Shown here: positions 53,840-64,000 of the stretch, in pieces
How positions within the stretch are numbered: position 1 is the first letter of the stretch
How the letters are laid out: the number at the start of each line of letters is the position of its first letter
DNA from: Phytophthora hibernalis
Taxonomy: Eukaryota; Oomycota; Peronosporomycetes; Peronosporales; Peronosporaceae
Length of the DNA stretch: 64,000 nt
Reading direction: 5' to 3'
NCBI GenBank assembly: GCA_012656075.1
Contig: JAAKBF010000014.1
Coordinates: forward strand, 682,001-746,000
Notes under the pieces: model-generated
What the model was told of the DNA's origin: nothing
The model's database searches: none
Seen by the model: only the letters and a program-made list of their open reading frames with translations
Program-made: the position numbers and the translations under genes

Positions 53840-55200
53840 TTAAAGGTTAAATACAGATCCAGCAGTAATCCTTTTGAGCTCGCCTTGTTGATTCTGGTGG
53901 ATTTCGTGCACCGTAACCATATCGGATATGGACATAGTTCTTTCCAGCGAGTAGTGCACTATCACCCACAACATCCACAAACGCATTACCTTAACGTCGT
54001 GCTTGGAGACATTGAAGCTCACTTTGTGTGCGTGTTCTACCACCAGCACGCCACAGCTAGCTCCATCCGGTGATTGTGGGGCTTCAATCCACTCGACTGG
54101 CTGAAACGTAAGCTTGACTCTAGAAATCGATGTCTTCTGTCACCGCTCTACGAAGCCACAAAACCCCTCTTTTCCATCACTTTCATCGTCATTTTCGTCC
54201 TTTGCTATACCCTCCCATACTGTCTCCATTTCTTCGTGGTATCCATCGTCAAGGAGAGGTTCGTACATGTAAACCTGGACCCGCAGTGCCTTGTTGGTAG
54301 AGCCAGTAAAAATCAGAGGTACCTCAATTATGCCCTGTGGTTTGCCTTCAAATTAACGGGGTGGATGGTGAGCTTGGTGTCTGGCATTGACGTTTTCGTC
54401 ATATGTGGCCATCCCACAGCCCACATAAGCGACAACAACACGTAACTATTCCCCGCCGATGCCCCAATTGTTTCCAAACATATATCGATGGGGATATCAT
54501 TCAATCACCCTCGACAGAGACCACACACAATGTTCTCAAAGCTGATCATTCCTTTGCCCGATAGCGTCAAAAACTTGGTGCGCATTCGGCTGGATGTAAA
54601 CTTTGAAATAATCTCGCTGGCGAGAACTCTGTGACGATCACGAATGGCATCTTGAGATATCTCCCAAGGGTTGTTTCCTCGGCAAACAGTTCCACGTCCG
54701 AGTCTGGTACCTTTCGCCAAACTTGCTCCAGCCACTTGCGGTGTTCAATCCATGCTCTGCTCTTGGCCTTGACTGCGTAGAACCCTATCCAAGAATGCAC
54801 AAATGGGCTAGAAGCGAATGGACATTTTAGCCAAAACGTTGGTAAAGCAAGCATAACGATTAAGCAACATTACCTTCTAAACTTCCGCAGTTTAGGATCG
54901 ATTGAAGCGACGACATCGAGAACTATGCCTTGCTTCTTAACATTGTCTTCCAAATCCATAGGTTTGCGCTGGTCGCTCCGGGCTATACTTATCGCAGCCT
55001 GGATGGATCAAGTGATATCCACTGGAATTATGAAGCTGTGCATATAGTCAGCTGGTCGGACGGCTTCCCATTGACACTAGATTGTACGCCCCTCAAGTAG
55101 GCATCCTCCAACTGGACCGGGTACTTGTCCATCATCTCCAGCACATACTTCATGTTTGCCGTGTTTCGTGCCTATGCAAGTCTACCGTCACCGTTAGACG
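53840..55200 (-). pseudogene. Ulp1/C48 SUMO-protease-like domain at the 3' end of the MULE
   Basis: After the SWIM-containing exon, minus-strand frames continue: ANMKYVLEMMDKYPVQLEDA (about 55150), LEDNVKKQGIVLDVVASIDP (about 54920), a 66-bp intron (54873-54808, GTAATG...TTCTAG) joining KFRS to PFVHSWIGFYAVKAK, then SQDAIRDRHRVLASEIISKF. The protease core follows: IPIDICLETIGASAGNSYVL (about 54480), IHPVNLKANH with the catalytic His (about 54365), YEPLLDDGYHEEMETVWEGI (about 54240), and the catalytic centre PQSPDGASCGVLVVEHAHK (about 54080). The Trp normally after the His is Arg and a one-base deletion follows, plus TGA near 54988. Ulp1 proteases cleave SUMO; MULE-borne versions are known in plants. 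Confidence 0.75.
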
Positions 55201-55201
55201 A

Positions 55202-58130
55202 CTAGGGTATTTGTAGACGCTCTGAAGTAATCTTTGTTTGCCGTAGTTGCTTCGGTGTAGATCGAGATCGGCCTCGACTTTTTGGTCTCGGCACCTTGGC
55301 GATATCAACTTGGCGCATGGGCGCCTCTGCAGCTTTCACACAGGTAAGGGAGTCGTCGCCAACGTCTGGACCCAGTCTCGAAGCGTCGGCTGGTGGGTTA
55401 ACAGAAGCTATGTGCTGTGGTTCTTGTTTGTTTATTGTAGGCTGCGTTGCTGGAATATCTTCGTCATCGCTGTCGTTGTTCGTGGGGTCTTCGATGCTTG
55501 CTATTTCCAGCGCATCGATCAGGTTTACTGTCTCGATCGTGTCTGCTGGGTCTAAACATGAATACACTTCATCTTCATCGTATTTGTCACTATCACCACT
55601 GTCTTCTACATCACTCACACTCCGCTCATCTTCTACTGAGTTGGATTGTTGCCGATGCAGCCCTAGCGCCACAGTCTCTTTCCACTCGTTAATCTCTTGA
55701 TAGAAAGCGGGACTTGGTAAGTTGGATAGATGATGAAGCAGAGGCTCCACGATGACATTTGCATATGTATACTTGTCCGGAGAAGATAGCACTACCTGTA
55801 TTGCACATTTGCGTCGACGCAGTCGAACATAAGCTACCTGCTTCAATGCGGTCGATGATAGAGTAGTTCTTTCAGAATCATCTTCTTCCGGCAACCTTAC
55901 TTTCAGCAACCTTAGCTTGGACTTACGCACAATAAGAATTAGCGCATCGGCTGCAGACGCGAGTTCTTCTTTGATGTTCAATGCCGCGAACGTACTCCAT
56001 CGCTCGTGAATCGAAATTGCAGGAAGCATCTTAACACCATGACCTTTGTTTGCCACGAGCATCAAATGGCGACATGGCAAGTGATTTCTTCTGTAAAACA
56101 AACAAGTGCATGTCTAATCCGCACATCACACGTATAGTTTTGGCTATAGCAGTAAACTTTCCAAATCGACACACTTGAACTTTGCTCGCCAGTTGCAATC
56201 TCCATCAGATTCACAAATCGTTCCCATTCCCTCTTCAGCTTCTGTAAGACCTTCGTTGACAGCCTGCTAGACCTGCCCTCAAAAACCTTGGAACAGGCTT
56301 GGGCACTCGCGACGTTGAGTGTTGTTGCCCAATCTCGGAAACGATCTGCTGTGTAATGGTCATCTGATGCTGGAGCAAACCCGCAATTATCTTGTCAATT
56401 CTTGTCTTTAGAACGAGCAGCATTTTCAATTGGTTCCAATTAGACTCGATGCGGTTCGTAGTTGTGTTGCGCGCAGTAAAATGTTGACCACGAGCAAAAT
56501 TTGACCCCATTCTACGACAGGTGTTCCAGTTCTTGACAAAGTATGCGAAAAGGTTTGCCTCTTGTTGGTCGTGCAGTACCGATCAAAGGCATCAAAGCCA
56601 GCTTCATAAGTTTCTTGGGTCGTGCTATTTATCATGATATGTACACTTGATTAGTTTAGAATTCACCGAACCGTTAAATCCAACAAACGTACCTATATAG
56701 TATTTTATCATCATACCGAGGCGTTCTTCACGCTGACTGGTCTAGAACCGATATGTTGACCGCTGCGTGACCTTTTTCCAATTTTGAGATGGCATGAAAC
56801 TGACAGAGTAAGATGTTCGTTCTGGGAAAAATTTCTTCGAGAACGCGCCATTCGACAAAGTCTTTGTCGATAACCACAGTTATGATGTCTTCCCAACTTG
56901 GCGTTTTTTCCTTGAAGTGCTCCAGAACGGTTGCCATCGTCACGGCCTGCTCATTCAAGCAAATGAAGTCGGCTACCGGGAAACCTCTACCCGTAGCTGT
57001 GGTGACGACCAAGCTCCCTACATTCCAGGAACAAAACAATTAGGCCGGCTAATCAATAAAGTTGCTTTATGGATGATAAGGTTGCTATAGTTTCGTACGG
57101 TCGTTCTAAGAAATGATAAGGTTGCAATAGCATACTCACCCAAATGATACCCGAGATGGTTCGTGCCGCGCATGAAGTCCATCGCCAAGGTCGCTCAAAC
57201 GTCATCTTTTGAAACTTCGTCTGCATGACGCTGCCGCAAGTTACATCCATTTGGTCTTGGATATTAAGAATATCACAGCCGTCGTGCTGGCGAAGAGCAT
57301 GTATCATATCTTTCTGTCGATCTTCGCCGGAGTTCTGGCCCATGATACTGCGAATAAGATTCCGCGTTTGCTGAGGTGTCACTTTGCAGCCTATATCACA
57401 CACAGGAAACACATATAATACATGTACATTTAGCCCGATATATCAACATACAAACAAACCAAATCACTTACCAATGCGTTCGTTCAGGAAATTAGAGATG
57501 TGCGTGGAGGATACCCGAGCGTCTGCCAAAGTCTTCACGTCCTCGCGGTCCTGGTCGCCGAGTGGCGGCGTCTCCGTTGTCAAGTATGACGAGGCTGGAG
57601 TTAGCGACGTCGGATGAGAGTGCGTGTGGTTCCGTAAACCGAAACATAGGAAGCGTAAGTAGCATAATACAGAAACAGCAACATTTTCTTGCTCACCTGG
57701 TTCCGTATCGCGAGCTCGTACGTGTTACCAACAACACGACAAACAATTACTGTCATTCGTGCCTTGCACTTGCAACATCGCGACTTGCGATGGCCTTTCG
57801 ATCGAGACCCTTGCGAAACTCCGTGCGTGCAGCCGTAAATCTTGTGAGTCCACCTGAATTGTGTAGGCATTTGATCCTTGGACTTGCTATATATCATCAA
57901 AGTAACAAGCGTATTCGTTTGAATAAATAATACAATCATAAAAATACGTACCTGTTCCAGAGAGAGAGCTACGGACGCCGAAACTTCAGATAACTTAACT
58001 TTCCACTTCAGGGCGCGGTTTTGGGTATGTTCGTAAAATGGACGCTGCAGATTTAATTTTGCTCGGATCGTTAATTTGAGAGGTGGTTTGTAAAGCGCAG
58101 GCGCCGCCCTTTCAAACGCATATTTTTTGA
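55202..58130 (-). pseudogene. MULE transposase core with SWIM zinc finger, multi-exon
   Basis: In order on the minus strand: SASVALSLEQ, intron 57951-57883 (69 bp), then a FAR1/WRKY-like region RWTHKIYGCTHG...CKARMTV; intron 57471-57391 (81 bp) between NFLNERIG and CKVTPQQTRNL; a frameshift before MDFMRGTNHLGYHL (first catalytic Asp, 57178); intron 57139-57018 (122 bp); SLVVTTATGRGFPVADF, VVIDKDFVEWRVLEE (second Asp, about 56870) and ILLCQFHAI; TGA near 56735; intron 56692-56625 (68 bp) joining KILY to STTQETYEAGF; frameshift about 56560; SNFARGQHFTARNTTTNRIE; and the SWIM finger TCTCLFYRRNHLPCRH (about 56115-56070; C-x-C...C-x-H). The last frame (to 55202) is acidic and low-complexity. The Mutator-like superfamily makes 8-11 bp target duplications. 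Confidence 0.8.
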
Positions 58131-58199
58131 TAAAAATGAGAATTGGTTGTAATGCTATGTACATTCAAAATTGAGAGCTAAAATTATGGTAACCAGTTT

Positions 58200-59151
58200 C
58201 GTGCACGGTTTGACTTCCTATCTAAATCACACCTTGTTGTCGCATTTTCATTGAACTAAGGGGGCATTCGACATGAACGTTAACGCAGAGCCCTTTGCTC
58301 TTCTCACGGCAGTAGAGGCGGCTAAAAATGTTGCTGTCGACCGCAGTTAGGATCTATCACTTCCACTCGCCTTACATTTGTTCCTGCAGGCTTCACAACT
58401 TATAAAGAGAGGTTGGAAGGCTTGAACGGCTGCATGTGATAGTAGGCAAATCCACATGATGCGTCAGACATTCACCCCATCGATGGGTCGTCCTATATGC
58501 GCAGCACAATAGGATTTAGCCAGCCATACCGATAGCATTGCTTTTAAAGACCCTATAATTTGAACCGACACGATTTGATCATACAACGTCATCCTCACCA
58601 TTCGTCCTGAACATCTTGGAACCTGCAACACCCACAAACACGTATAGATGATTTGCATTTGGCGGGAATCCTACCAGGTCACCGCCCTGTTCCAAGCATG
58701 TCAATATTCCATCTAAAATAAAATACCCCGTCAAAATAGATAGACACACAACTTCAAATGAGAGGGCTCGTCCAAGGTGGCTGTCTCGTTCGCATGGGGA
58801 CGTTCGCAATCCGCACATGAGCTCACAGGTATCACCAGTGCAGTATCGTTCTAGAGTTGGCAACAGGTCCACGAAGCTGACGTCCATCCACGTCGCAGCT
58901 TGATGCCTGGGGAGCCCGGCCTTCTTTGACTTCCTCCTTGGTCTTTTGTTCGCTGGTTCACAAAAAGAATAACTCCCTAAAACGATACTATATGATCAGA
59001 TCGATTTTTGATGTAAAAGTAAGCACTAAAGTGGTGCTGAAGAGAACATCCAATCAGAATGCTGAAAATCTAATTTAAGAGAGACGATTGGTTTAAAGTC
59101 TACACCGCGCGAACAACTGGCACCGCGCACTAAAGTGGCAAATTAAGTTAA
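58200..59151 (-). mobile_element. Pogo-like fragment inserted in the MULE gene
   Basis: The minus strand carries GFPPNANHLYVFVGVAGSKMF (about 58670-58600), a decayed form of the pogo third motif PPNATHLYQPLDVAVFK in which the catalytic Asp is lost. Also present is TGYFILDG (about 58720), matching the intron-acceptor region of the 13.4-15.1 kb element. The right end (59121-59151) has GCGCACTAAAGTGG with a second GCACTAAAGTG at 59023, as in that element. It separates MULE exons ending SWDEFDKK from those beginning near 58130. Left end not defined. Confidence 0.5.
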
Positions 59152-59933
59152 TACTTCTTTTTTGTCAAATTCATCCCAGCTGTCAATCATTGTTCTGGGG
59201 TGAAACGGCGGAACAACATTCACGAACGCATCCTCCTCATTATCCATGTCATCCATCTCGGTGATATGTTTGCTCGTGCGTTTTCGAGGCAAGTATTCCG
59301 GCTCCGTGGATGGTTTCGATATGATGACCGCTTCACGCAAGCCTTTCAGTTTCTTGATGGGAGGGAAGGATGAGTCAGGAGGAGAGTGGCGTTTTATGGA
59401 CCTGGATTCCTTCTTCTTTGACTTTGTTTCTGTTTAATTTATAAACCGTTAACCAAACAATAAAGTAATAAAGCCAAAAACTATAGCAACCATATGATAA
59501 AGCAAAATTAAAATAAATACCTGGTGATTTCTTCCGCGACTTGTCGCTCTTAGCCGTCTGCTTGCTCTGCTTTCGTTGTTTGCGCTCTAAACGACACAGA
59601 TGAACTCGTGCCCAATGTTAGCACGAGCGAAAATATTCGGACACATATCGTCGACATCTTACCGGCTAGTTCAATTTCGTCGTAAGATACTTCAAAGGGA
59701 AGTCCCTCCTCGCTTTCGTCCTCAGATGCTTCTTCCATGGAATAGTCCTCGTCACTGTCGTTATCCTTTCGATGCCAAAAGTAACCAGCACGTAGTTTAA
59801 GTCGCTTTTCTTTTGATCCCGTAAAAGTCGTCCTTCTGTATAGGCATACATTTGAAGTGTTAGAAACTGTGCCACACATTTGGCTACCATAAATGTGCGT
59901 ACCGTGCGTTTCGCCGCCCGGAGTTTGAGCCAT
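59152..59933 (-). pseudogene. Probable N-terminal exons of the MULE transposase
   Basis: ATG 59933 (MAQTPGGETHG), then KRLKLRAGYFWHRKDNDSDE and an acidic block EEASEDESEEGLPFEVSYDE. Intron 59662-59587 (76 bp, GTAAGA...GTTTAG) leads to a small exon ERKQRKQSKQTAKSDKSRKK. Intron 59520-59430 (91 bp) leads to ETKSKKKESRSIKRHSPPD, the lysine-rich KKLKGLREAVII and finally VVPPFHPRTMIDSWDEFDKK. Both introns are phase 1 and keep the frame. The closing PPF...SWDEF motif is the usual entry to the FAR1-like region of oomycete MULE proteins; here the pogo-like insertion interrupts it. Joining this to the 58.1-kb exons is inference. Confidence 0.6.
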
Positions 59934-60290
59934 GTCTCCGCGCGCTGCTTGACCTCCGCGCGCTTCTGGAACACGCGCCGTGTGTGCTCCGCGCGTTGCT
60001 TTAACTTCGCGTATGAATTACCACTCCGTCTCAAAATTGATGTCCCTTCGAGTGTTTTCACGTGCACAATTTGTTAGTTTTCCTTCTTTTAGGGCAAACT
60101 ACGCGGTTTTCACTCACGGTTCGATCCGTGCCCTTATTCACACGACACGGGTAATTTTGCCACCAGGGTGACAAAATGAGTGGCTTGTCGGCCGGTAAGC
60201 GAGCTGGGAAAGGAAGCGCACATTGTTGATGTCGCTCATCCGCGCCAAAACAAACCGCTCACACAGGCTCATTATTGTTTTTATCATTAG
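59934..60290. other. Spacer between MULE and mariner-like relic
   Basis: GGTAATTTTGCCACCAGGGTGACAAAAT near 60150-60177 resembles, inverted, the sequence at 20-45 of the window (GCAAATTTTGTCACCACTCAT). It could be a terminal repeat of the MULE or mariner element. Confidence 0.35.
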
Positions 60291-61578
60291 ATGCCTTCTC
60301 CAAGATCGCCGCGACGGCGGGAGCTCAATCACATCAAGCGCGAGCAAGTTGTCGTTGCGCTGTTGTAGCGATCCGTTGAAGGTCTGCCACGCCGAGGATA
60401 GGTAAAAGAGGTGGCTGCCAAGTTCGGGGTCCTCAGGCGCACCATTTCAAGACTTTGGAAGAGGGCGAAGTCAGAAGAAGCCAAGACCAGTCGTTTGCGC
60501 GCCGACTCCCGCCGCTACGATCGCGGCCCTCCGATGGTGGGCTTATTGGCGAATCTGTAGCAACTGCATGTCACCCCGATGAACCAACGGAGCACGCTGC
60601 GCTCCGCAGAATCGGCGTACGGCCTGCCAAGAGCGACTCTACAGCGCCGTGTCAAGGAAGGCCAACTCGTGACACACGTCAGCAACGTCAACCAGCTACT
60701 AACAATGGAGGCGAACAAGGCGGCAAGATTGGTCTGGTGCATTTTGCACGTGCAGCCGTCGTCTCTGCTCTTTCATGACATGAATAACACCATTCACGTT
60801 GATGAAAAGTTGTTTTATTTGACAGCAGTTCGCCGCCCTTTCTATCTCCTATCAGGTGAAGAAGCGCCTCACCGCCAAGTCTGATCCAAGCGCTACATCA
60901 CCAGGTGATAATGATAGCCGCTGTAGGGAGACCAAGGTGGGACTAAGGGTCAGGCACGTACTTTGACGGCAAGCTGGATGTCTGGCCCTTCGTCGTCCGT
61001 GATTCCGCCTTGCGGAGCAGTTCGAGGCGCCCAGCGGGGACTATTGAGACCAAGGAAGGGCGCTTGTCAACAAATGCACCTACCGCGCGATGCTGATGGA
61101 GAAGCTCCTACCAGCCGTTCGCGATCACTGGCCTCCTTCCGGAGATGATGTGCACGTGCGGGTGCAGCAAGACAACGCGCCCGCGCATATCAGCCCCGGC
61201 GACGCCCAGTTTACAGCTGAAGCAACACAACAAAGGCTAAACATTGAGGTTTGCTGCCAGCCGCCAAACTCGCCGGACCTCAACAGTCTGGACCACGACC
61301 GCTTCACGGCCATTCAAGCGCGGCAGCGTCTCCGCTCTCCTCACAGCCTGGTCGAGCTGATCGATGCGGTTACGGGTGCCTACTAGGAGTTGCCTCCCTC
61401 AACCATCAATGCGACTTTTTGTCTGCAAAGTGCGATGAATTCGTGCATTTCAGATGCAAGAGGCAGTCCGTCCAAGCTTCGCCATATGGGGCGACTTCCT
61501 GTGGGCGTTCAGTGCACACCCAAAACAGCCGCGATTGTGTCGCAGCATTACATTGCGCAAACCGTTCACCTTAGTTAA
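60291..61578 (+). pseudogene. Mariner/Tc1-like transposase with several stops
   Basis: The start ATG at 60291 (MPSPRSPRRRELNHIKREQ) is followed by an HTH region VAAKFGVLRRTISRLWKRAK (about 60411-60470), MNQRSTLRSAESAYGLPRAT and ANKAARLVWC. Then come the first catalytic Asp in HVDEKLFYL (about 60800), the second in VQQDNAPAH (about 61166) and the third in NSPDLNSLD (about 61268). The C-terminal INATFCLQSAMNSC and FKLRHMG-like KLRHMGRLP end at TAG 61578. TAG stops at about 60364, 60399, 60558 and 61384 and a damaged stretch at 60885-61090 disable it. The D...D34-type spacing of the second and third Asp is normal for mariner-like enzymes. Confidence 0.8.
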
Positions 61579-63027
61579 ACCTAATACAACTTGGGGTCAT
61601 CATTTTTGGGACAAAAAGATTGGAATGTGACATCAATTTTGAGACGACCTAATACGATGATAAAAATTTGAAATTTATATTACACCCGTAATTTTTAAAA
61701 ATCCCTAAAAGCAACCATACATATCTCAGATTCCCTAAAGCGACCATTACTTATGGTTAACTTGCCTCCATGTGATACAAAACGCCTTAGTGTTTGATTC
61801 GTCGACTAATGCAAACTCTCGCTTGTCATATTATTATGATTGTTTGGAGGGTCTAGTTCTTTCTGGAAAATGAACGATCCCTCTTTTGAAAGCAGAAACA
61901 TTTCCATCCCCGTTTCCACATGGAACGGGCCCAAGAAAACCATCGCTTTGCGAAGTACTATTAATAACCACTGCGGGCTTGCGGGTAAAAGAAACCTCGT
62001 TCTATCACATGTGATCGGCATGCAAACGGATATTGCTGTTGCTGAGTGTCAGCCCGCGCATGTCTCAATCGTCCTCGTTTTGGAGAGTTTTTGCTCCTCT
62101 CGAGACTCATCACTTTCAGTGCCATGACACCCGTCCTCGAAATAATGCAATCATTGGGTATCACTTTCGGTAACAGCAACACGATCCCTCACTTTGCCTT
62201 CTATTCATGCAGATCACTATACGTCAATCAAATCTTTTATAATTATTATTATTGATTGCTGAGGGGGTCTTGACAAGCAGTGATGCTAATCTCCAGCATT
62301 AGCAGCAGCAAAGGACCAAGCTGCTTTGTCCAACGGCAGCTGGTCCATGTCTAGTTTACCTTTCCCAGATTTCTTTTCTAAGGCCTTCGTGGCCAACAAA
62401 ATCACTTCCACTTTTCTCTCGAGAAAGCAAGAGCCATCTGCAAGCCACGGGAGCATTGCTTCGAGACCTCTGAGCGCCCTCTGCGAGCTAAGGGCCTGTC
62501 AGTCTAGTTCTTTCTGGACGTCCCCCTTTGAAAGCGACAAAAAGACTCGTGGTTTGTCGACGCACACAACACGAAGAACATTCGAGCTCCATTGAAAGTG
62601 TTGTTATATTAGGCCCGAGCCGCAACGTCCAGCTTCACAACGCAGCGGCGGTCGTCGCCACCCAAATTCACCTTGTTAAAAAGTTAAAAGAGTTAAGTGC
62701 TGCTGCAGTTGAAGTGCTGCCACAGACCGAAAGGCGCTACATATATCTGCCCATTGCACCTACATTAATTGCACAAGCCACTTTTCCTGTCGCTGTCATA
62801 TTTACCTATAATTTACCGCCCCAAGCGCCGGCGTCGCTGTGTCATTTACCGCGTAACGTGCCACATTCTAGCCCGGGCGCGTGAAATTCAATAACGAACA
62901 CACCATTTAAGCCTTCCTGTATAACCTTATATATATTCTATTGAAACAAAGTGTGTTCCAAGACCCGATACAAATTGGCGGATTTATAAGACTGGTCACT
63001 TGAAATTTGTATCGGATCGGTACTACT
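61579..63027. other. Unassigned DNA
   Basis: No gene recognised. AAAAGCAACCAT and TAAAGCGACCAT (61710-61755) belong to the GCAACC/GCGACC word set noted elsewhere. TCTAGTTCTTTCTGG occurs twice (about 61851 and 62503), each followed within about 40 bases by a CCTTTTGAAAGC/CCTTTGAAAGC word, suggesting a short duplicated repeat. Confidence 0.4.
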
Positions 63028-63148
63028 TTTCGAATTTCCAATTAATCCCTGTGGGTTGTTCGTACAACGTACCCGTTGCAGACTGCACAGCAACTTGCAG
63101 TGCAACCGGTACGTTGTACGGATTAACACATCCATTAATTGAAATCCC
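63028..63148. repeat. About 120-bp palindromic element (long hairpin)
   Basis: The inner 60 bp, 63061-63120, has 20-bp arms differing at one position (CGTACAACGTACC... against its complement ...GGTACGTTGTACG). The complementarity continues less perfectly outward through AATTAAT/ATTAATT-type flanks to about 63028 and 63148. Too short for a gene; typical of a fold-back MITE or hairpin RNA source. Confidence 0.75.
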
Positions 63149-63234
63149 CCACTGTCGCACAAGTTTCCTTATCAGACCGCGGACTCGGCATAATGCTTAC
63201 ACTTGCAGCGCGTAGCCATCCTGACACGCGCTTG

Positions 63235-63535
63235 TCACGTTCTGAAGTCGAGCGATTGCTGATAAAACTGTCGTACGGGATAGTGTTCCATATGATAGTT
63301 TAAATCCACTTGTATGACGTGGCCTCCGTTAAACTCTTTGCAGTTTCTGTGAATCGTTGAAGTCGTTAAATGGGGAGGAGCTGGTAGCCACTGCTTGCAC
63401 CTTGCATGCACTACGAGTCGTAGCATACGACGCCGCTGCCAAGCATTGCCATCGGTGGTGTGGGTCCAACATGGGTCAGAGCTTTCCATCGTATTAATAG
63501 CTTGACGCTTCGCTTCGTAAACCACCGGCAAGCCT
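63235..63535 (-). CDS. Unrecognised exon-like open frame
   Basis: A minus-strand frame of about 98 codons (LPVVYEAKRQAINTMESS, VHARCKQWLPAPPHLTTS, IQVDLNYHMEHYPVRQFYQQ) ends at TAA 63235. Upstream, CTGTCCTGTACAG immediately before GCTTGCCGG looks like a splice acceptor at about 63536, so it may be a terminal exon. I do not recognise the protein and could not place an upstream exon. Confidence 0.35.
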
Positions 63536-63826
63536 GTACAGGACAGAACATAATACTGTTATATTACAAGTACCGGTAAACTCAAAATGTCAGTACCAAT
63601 TGATACACTGCATAAAATACATGTTTGGAACGGACAGTTTGTATCTTGTAGACCTGCTATATTCAATTGTTCTGTATACCTAATAGGAAATCAAGCAAGA
63701 CAGCGCAGGCGCGTCATCACAAAACCTTGAAGTCGCGCACCTGAATAATGCTATGCGCCGCATAAGGAGCACTTCATTCCTGAACTTGCCTCGAGGTCTT
63801 GCTCGTGCCACTTTCAACTCTTCACA
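63536..63826. other. Upstream region of the right-edge gene
   Basis: No further gene seen. Holds a possible initiator at 63773-63790. Confidence 0.4.
63773..63790 (+). promoter_or_regulatory. Possible oomycete initiator-like element
   Basis: CTTCATTCCTGAACTTG lies about 40 bp before the ATG and loosely resembles the oomycete INR consensus around a TCATTYY start site. Weak match. Confidence 0.25.
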
Positions 63827-64000
63827 ATGCGCGCGTCGTCGCCTCTGCACCCGCTGGATGCCACCTCCGTCTCCTCTTCTTCCTCCACCTTCGTCACCAA
63901 CGCGTCTGTGGCGTCCAGCACAAGCGCCGCCTCGTTCCTCCCCATGCGTCGCAGCGCCAGCTCCGAGTGGTGCGAGTGGGAGGAGACGCTCGACTACTTC
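63827..64000 (+). CDS. Start of a GC-rich host gene, running off the window
   Basis: ATG at 63827 opens 58 codons with no stop to the window edge: MRASSPLHPLDATSVSS, then a Ser/Thr/Ala-rich stretch, RRSASSEWCEW and EETLDYF. Composition matches the 6.9-10.9 kb gene and differs from the surrounding repeats, supporting a real host gene. The visible part is a low-complexity N-terminus, so no function can be given. Confidence 0.65.
   Translation, partial: MRASSPLHPLDATSVSSSSSTFVTNASVASSTSAASFLPMRRSASSEWCEWEETLDYF

Noticed and set aside
54074..54445. Plus-strand open frame with hydrophobic segments (FSITFIVIFVLCYTLPY) as a membrane protein
   Set aside because: It lies exactly opposite the minus-strand Ulp1 domain, whose motifs and homologous copy explain the sequence.
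63061..63120. Rho-independent terminator
   Set aside because: No T-run follows and the sequence is eukaryotic; treated as a palindromic repeat.

Overview
The window looks like a gene-poor, repeat-rich stretch of an oomycete nuclear genome, most likely a Phytophthora-type species. The basis is a host gene with a FYVE/PH architecture, short GT-AG introns (66-122 bp) that can be placed in degenerate genes, gypsy gag motifs and pogo/mariner/MULE transposases of the kind common in oomycetes, and a GC-rich coding bias in the two genes that look alive. This assignment is by recognition only; no database search was possible.

Layout. 1-6.6 kb: a broken piggyBac transposase interrupted by a MITE with a 10-bp target duplication, a solo LTR, unassigned DNA, and a broken pogo transposase. 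6.9-10.9 kb: the only long host gene, a SAPS-like repeat protein with PH and FYVE modules. 11-20.8 kb: hairpins, an LTR-like repeat, a pogo/Tigger element with terminal repeats and an intron, tRNA-like sequences, an Ulp1-protease/coiled-coil gene pair, and a jerky-like transposase. 20.9-25.2 kb: a gypsy element with gag and protease only, then a broken DOT1-like methyltransferase copy.

25.3-36.0 kb: two unrelated satellite arrays joined end to end, a 173-bp monomer (about 13.5 copies) and a 152-bp monomer (about 55 copies). Both show higher-order structure, and the second contains a 2,277-bp internal duplication. 36.0-44.85 kb: a viral/Polinton-type family-B DNA polymerase pseudogene with an HNH-like zinc module, cut by the satellite on one side and split by a young 4.8-kb gag-only LTR retrotransposon. 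44.9-53.1 kb: a V-ATPase subunit A fragment, an unrecognised spliced gene, a second copy of the LTR-like repeat and another gag-protease gypsy copy on the minus strand.

53.1-60.0 kb: the most structured element, a multi-exon MULE transposase (FAR1-like N-terminus, DDE core, SWIM finger) whose 3' end encodes an Ulp1/C48 protease, with a convergent coiled-coil gene. The same protease/coiled-coil pair occurs at 16.2-17.3 kb. 60.3-61.6 kb is a mariner-like transposase relic. Beyond it lie a roughly 120-bp palindrome, one unrecognised exon, and at the right edge the start of a GC-rich host gene.

Together this is a nested, decaying transposon graveyard between two live-looking GC-rich genes. Nearly every mobile gene carries stops or frameshifts; the near-identical LTRs at 39.3/43.8 kb mark the most recent insertion.
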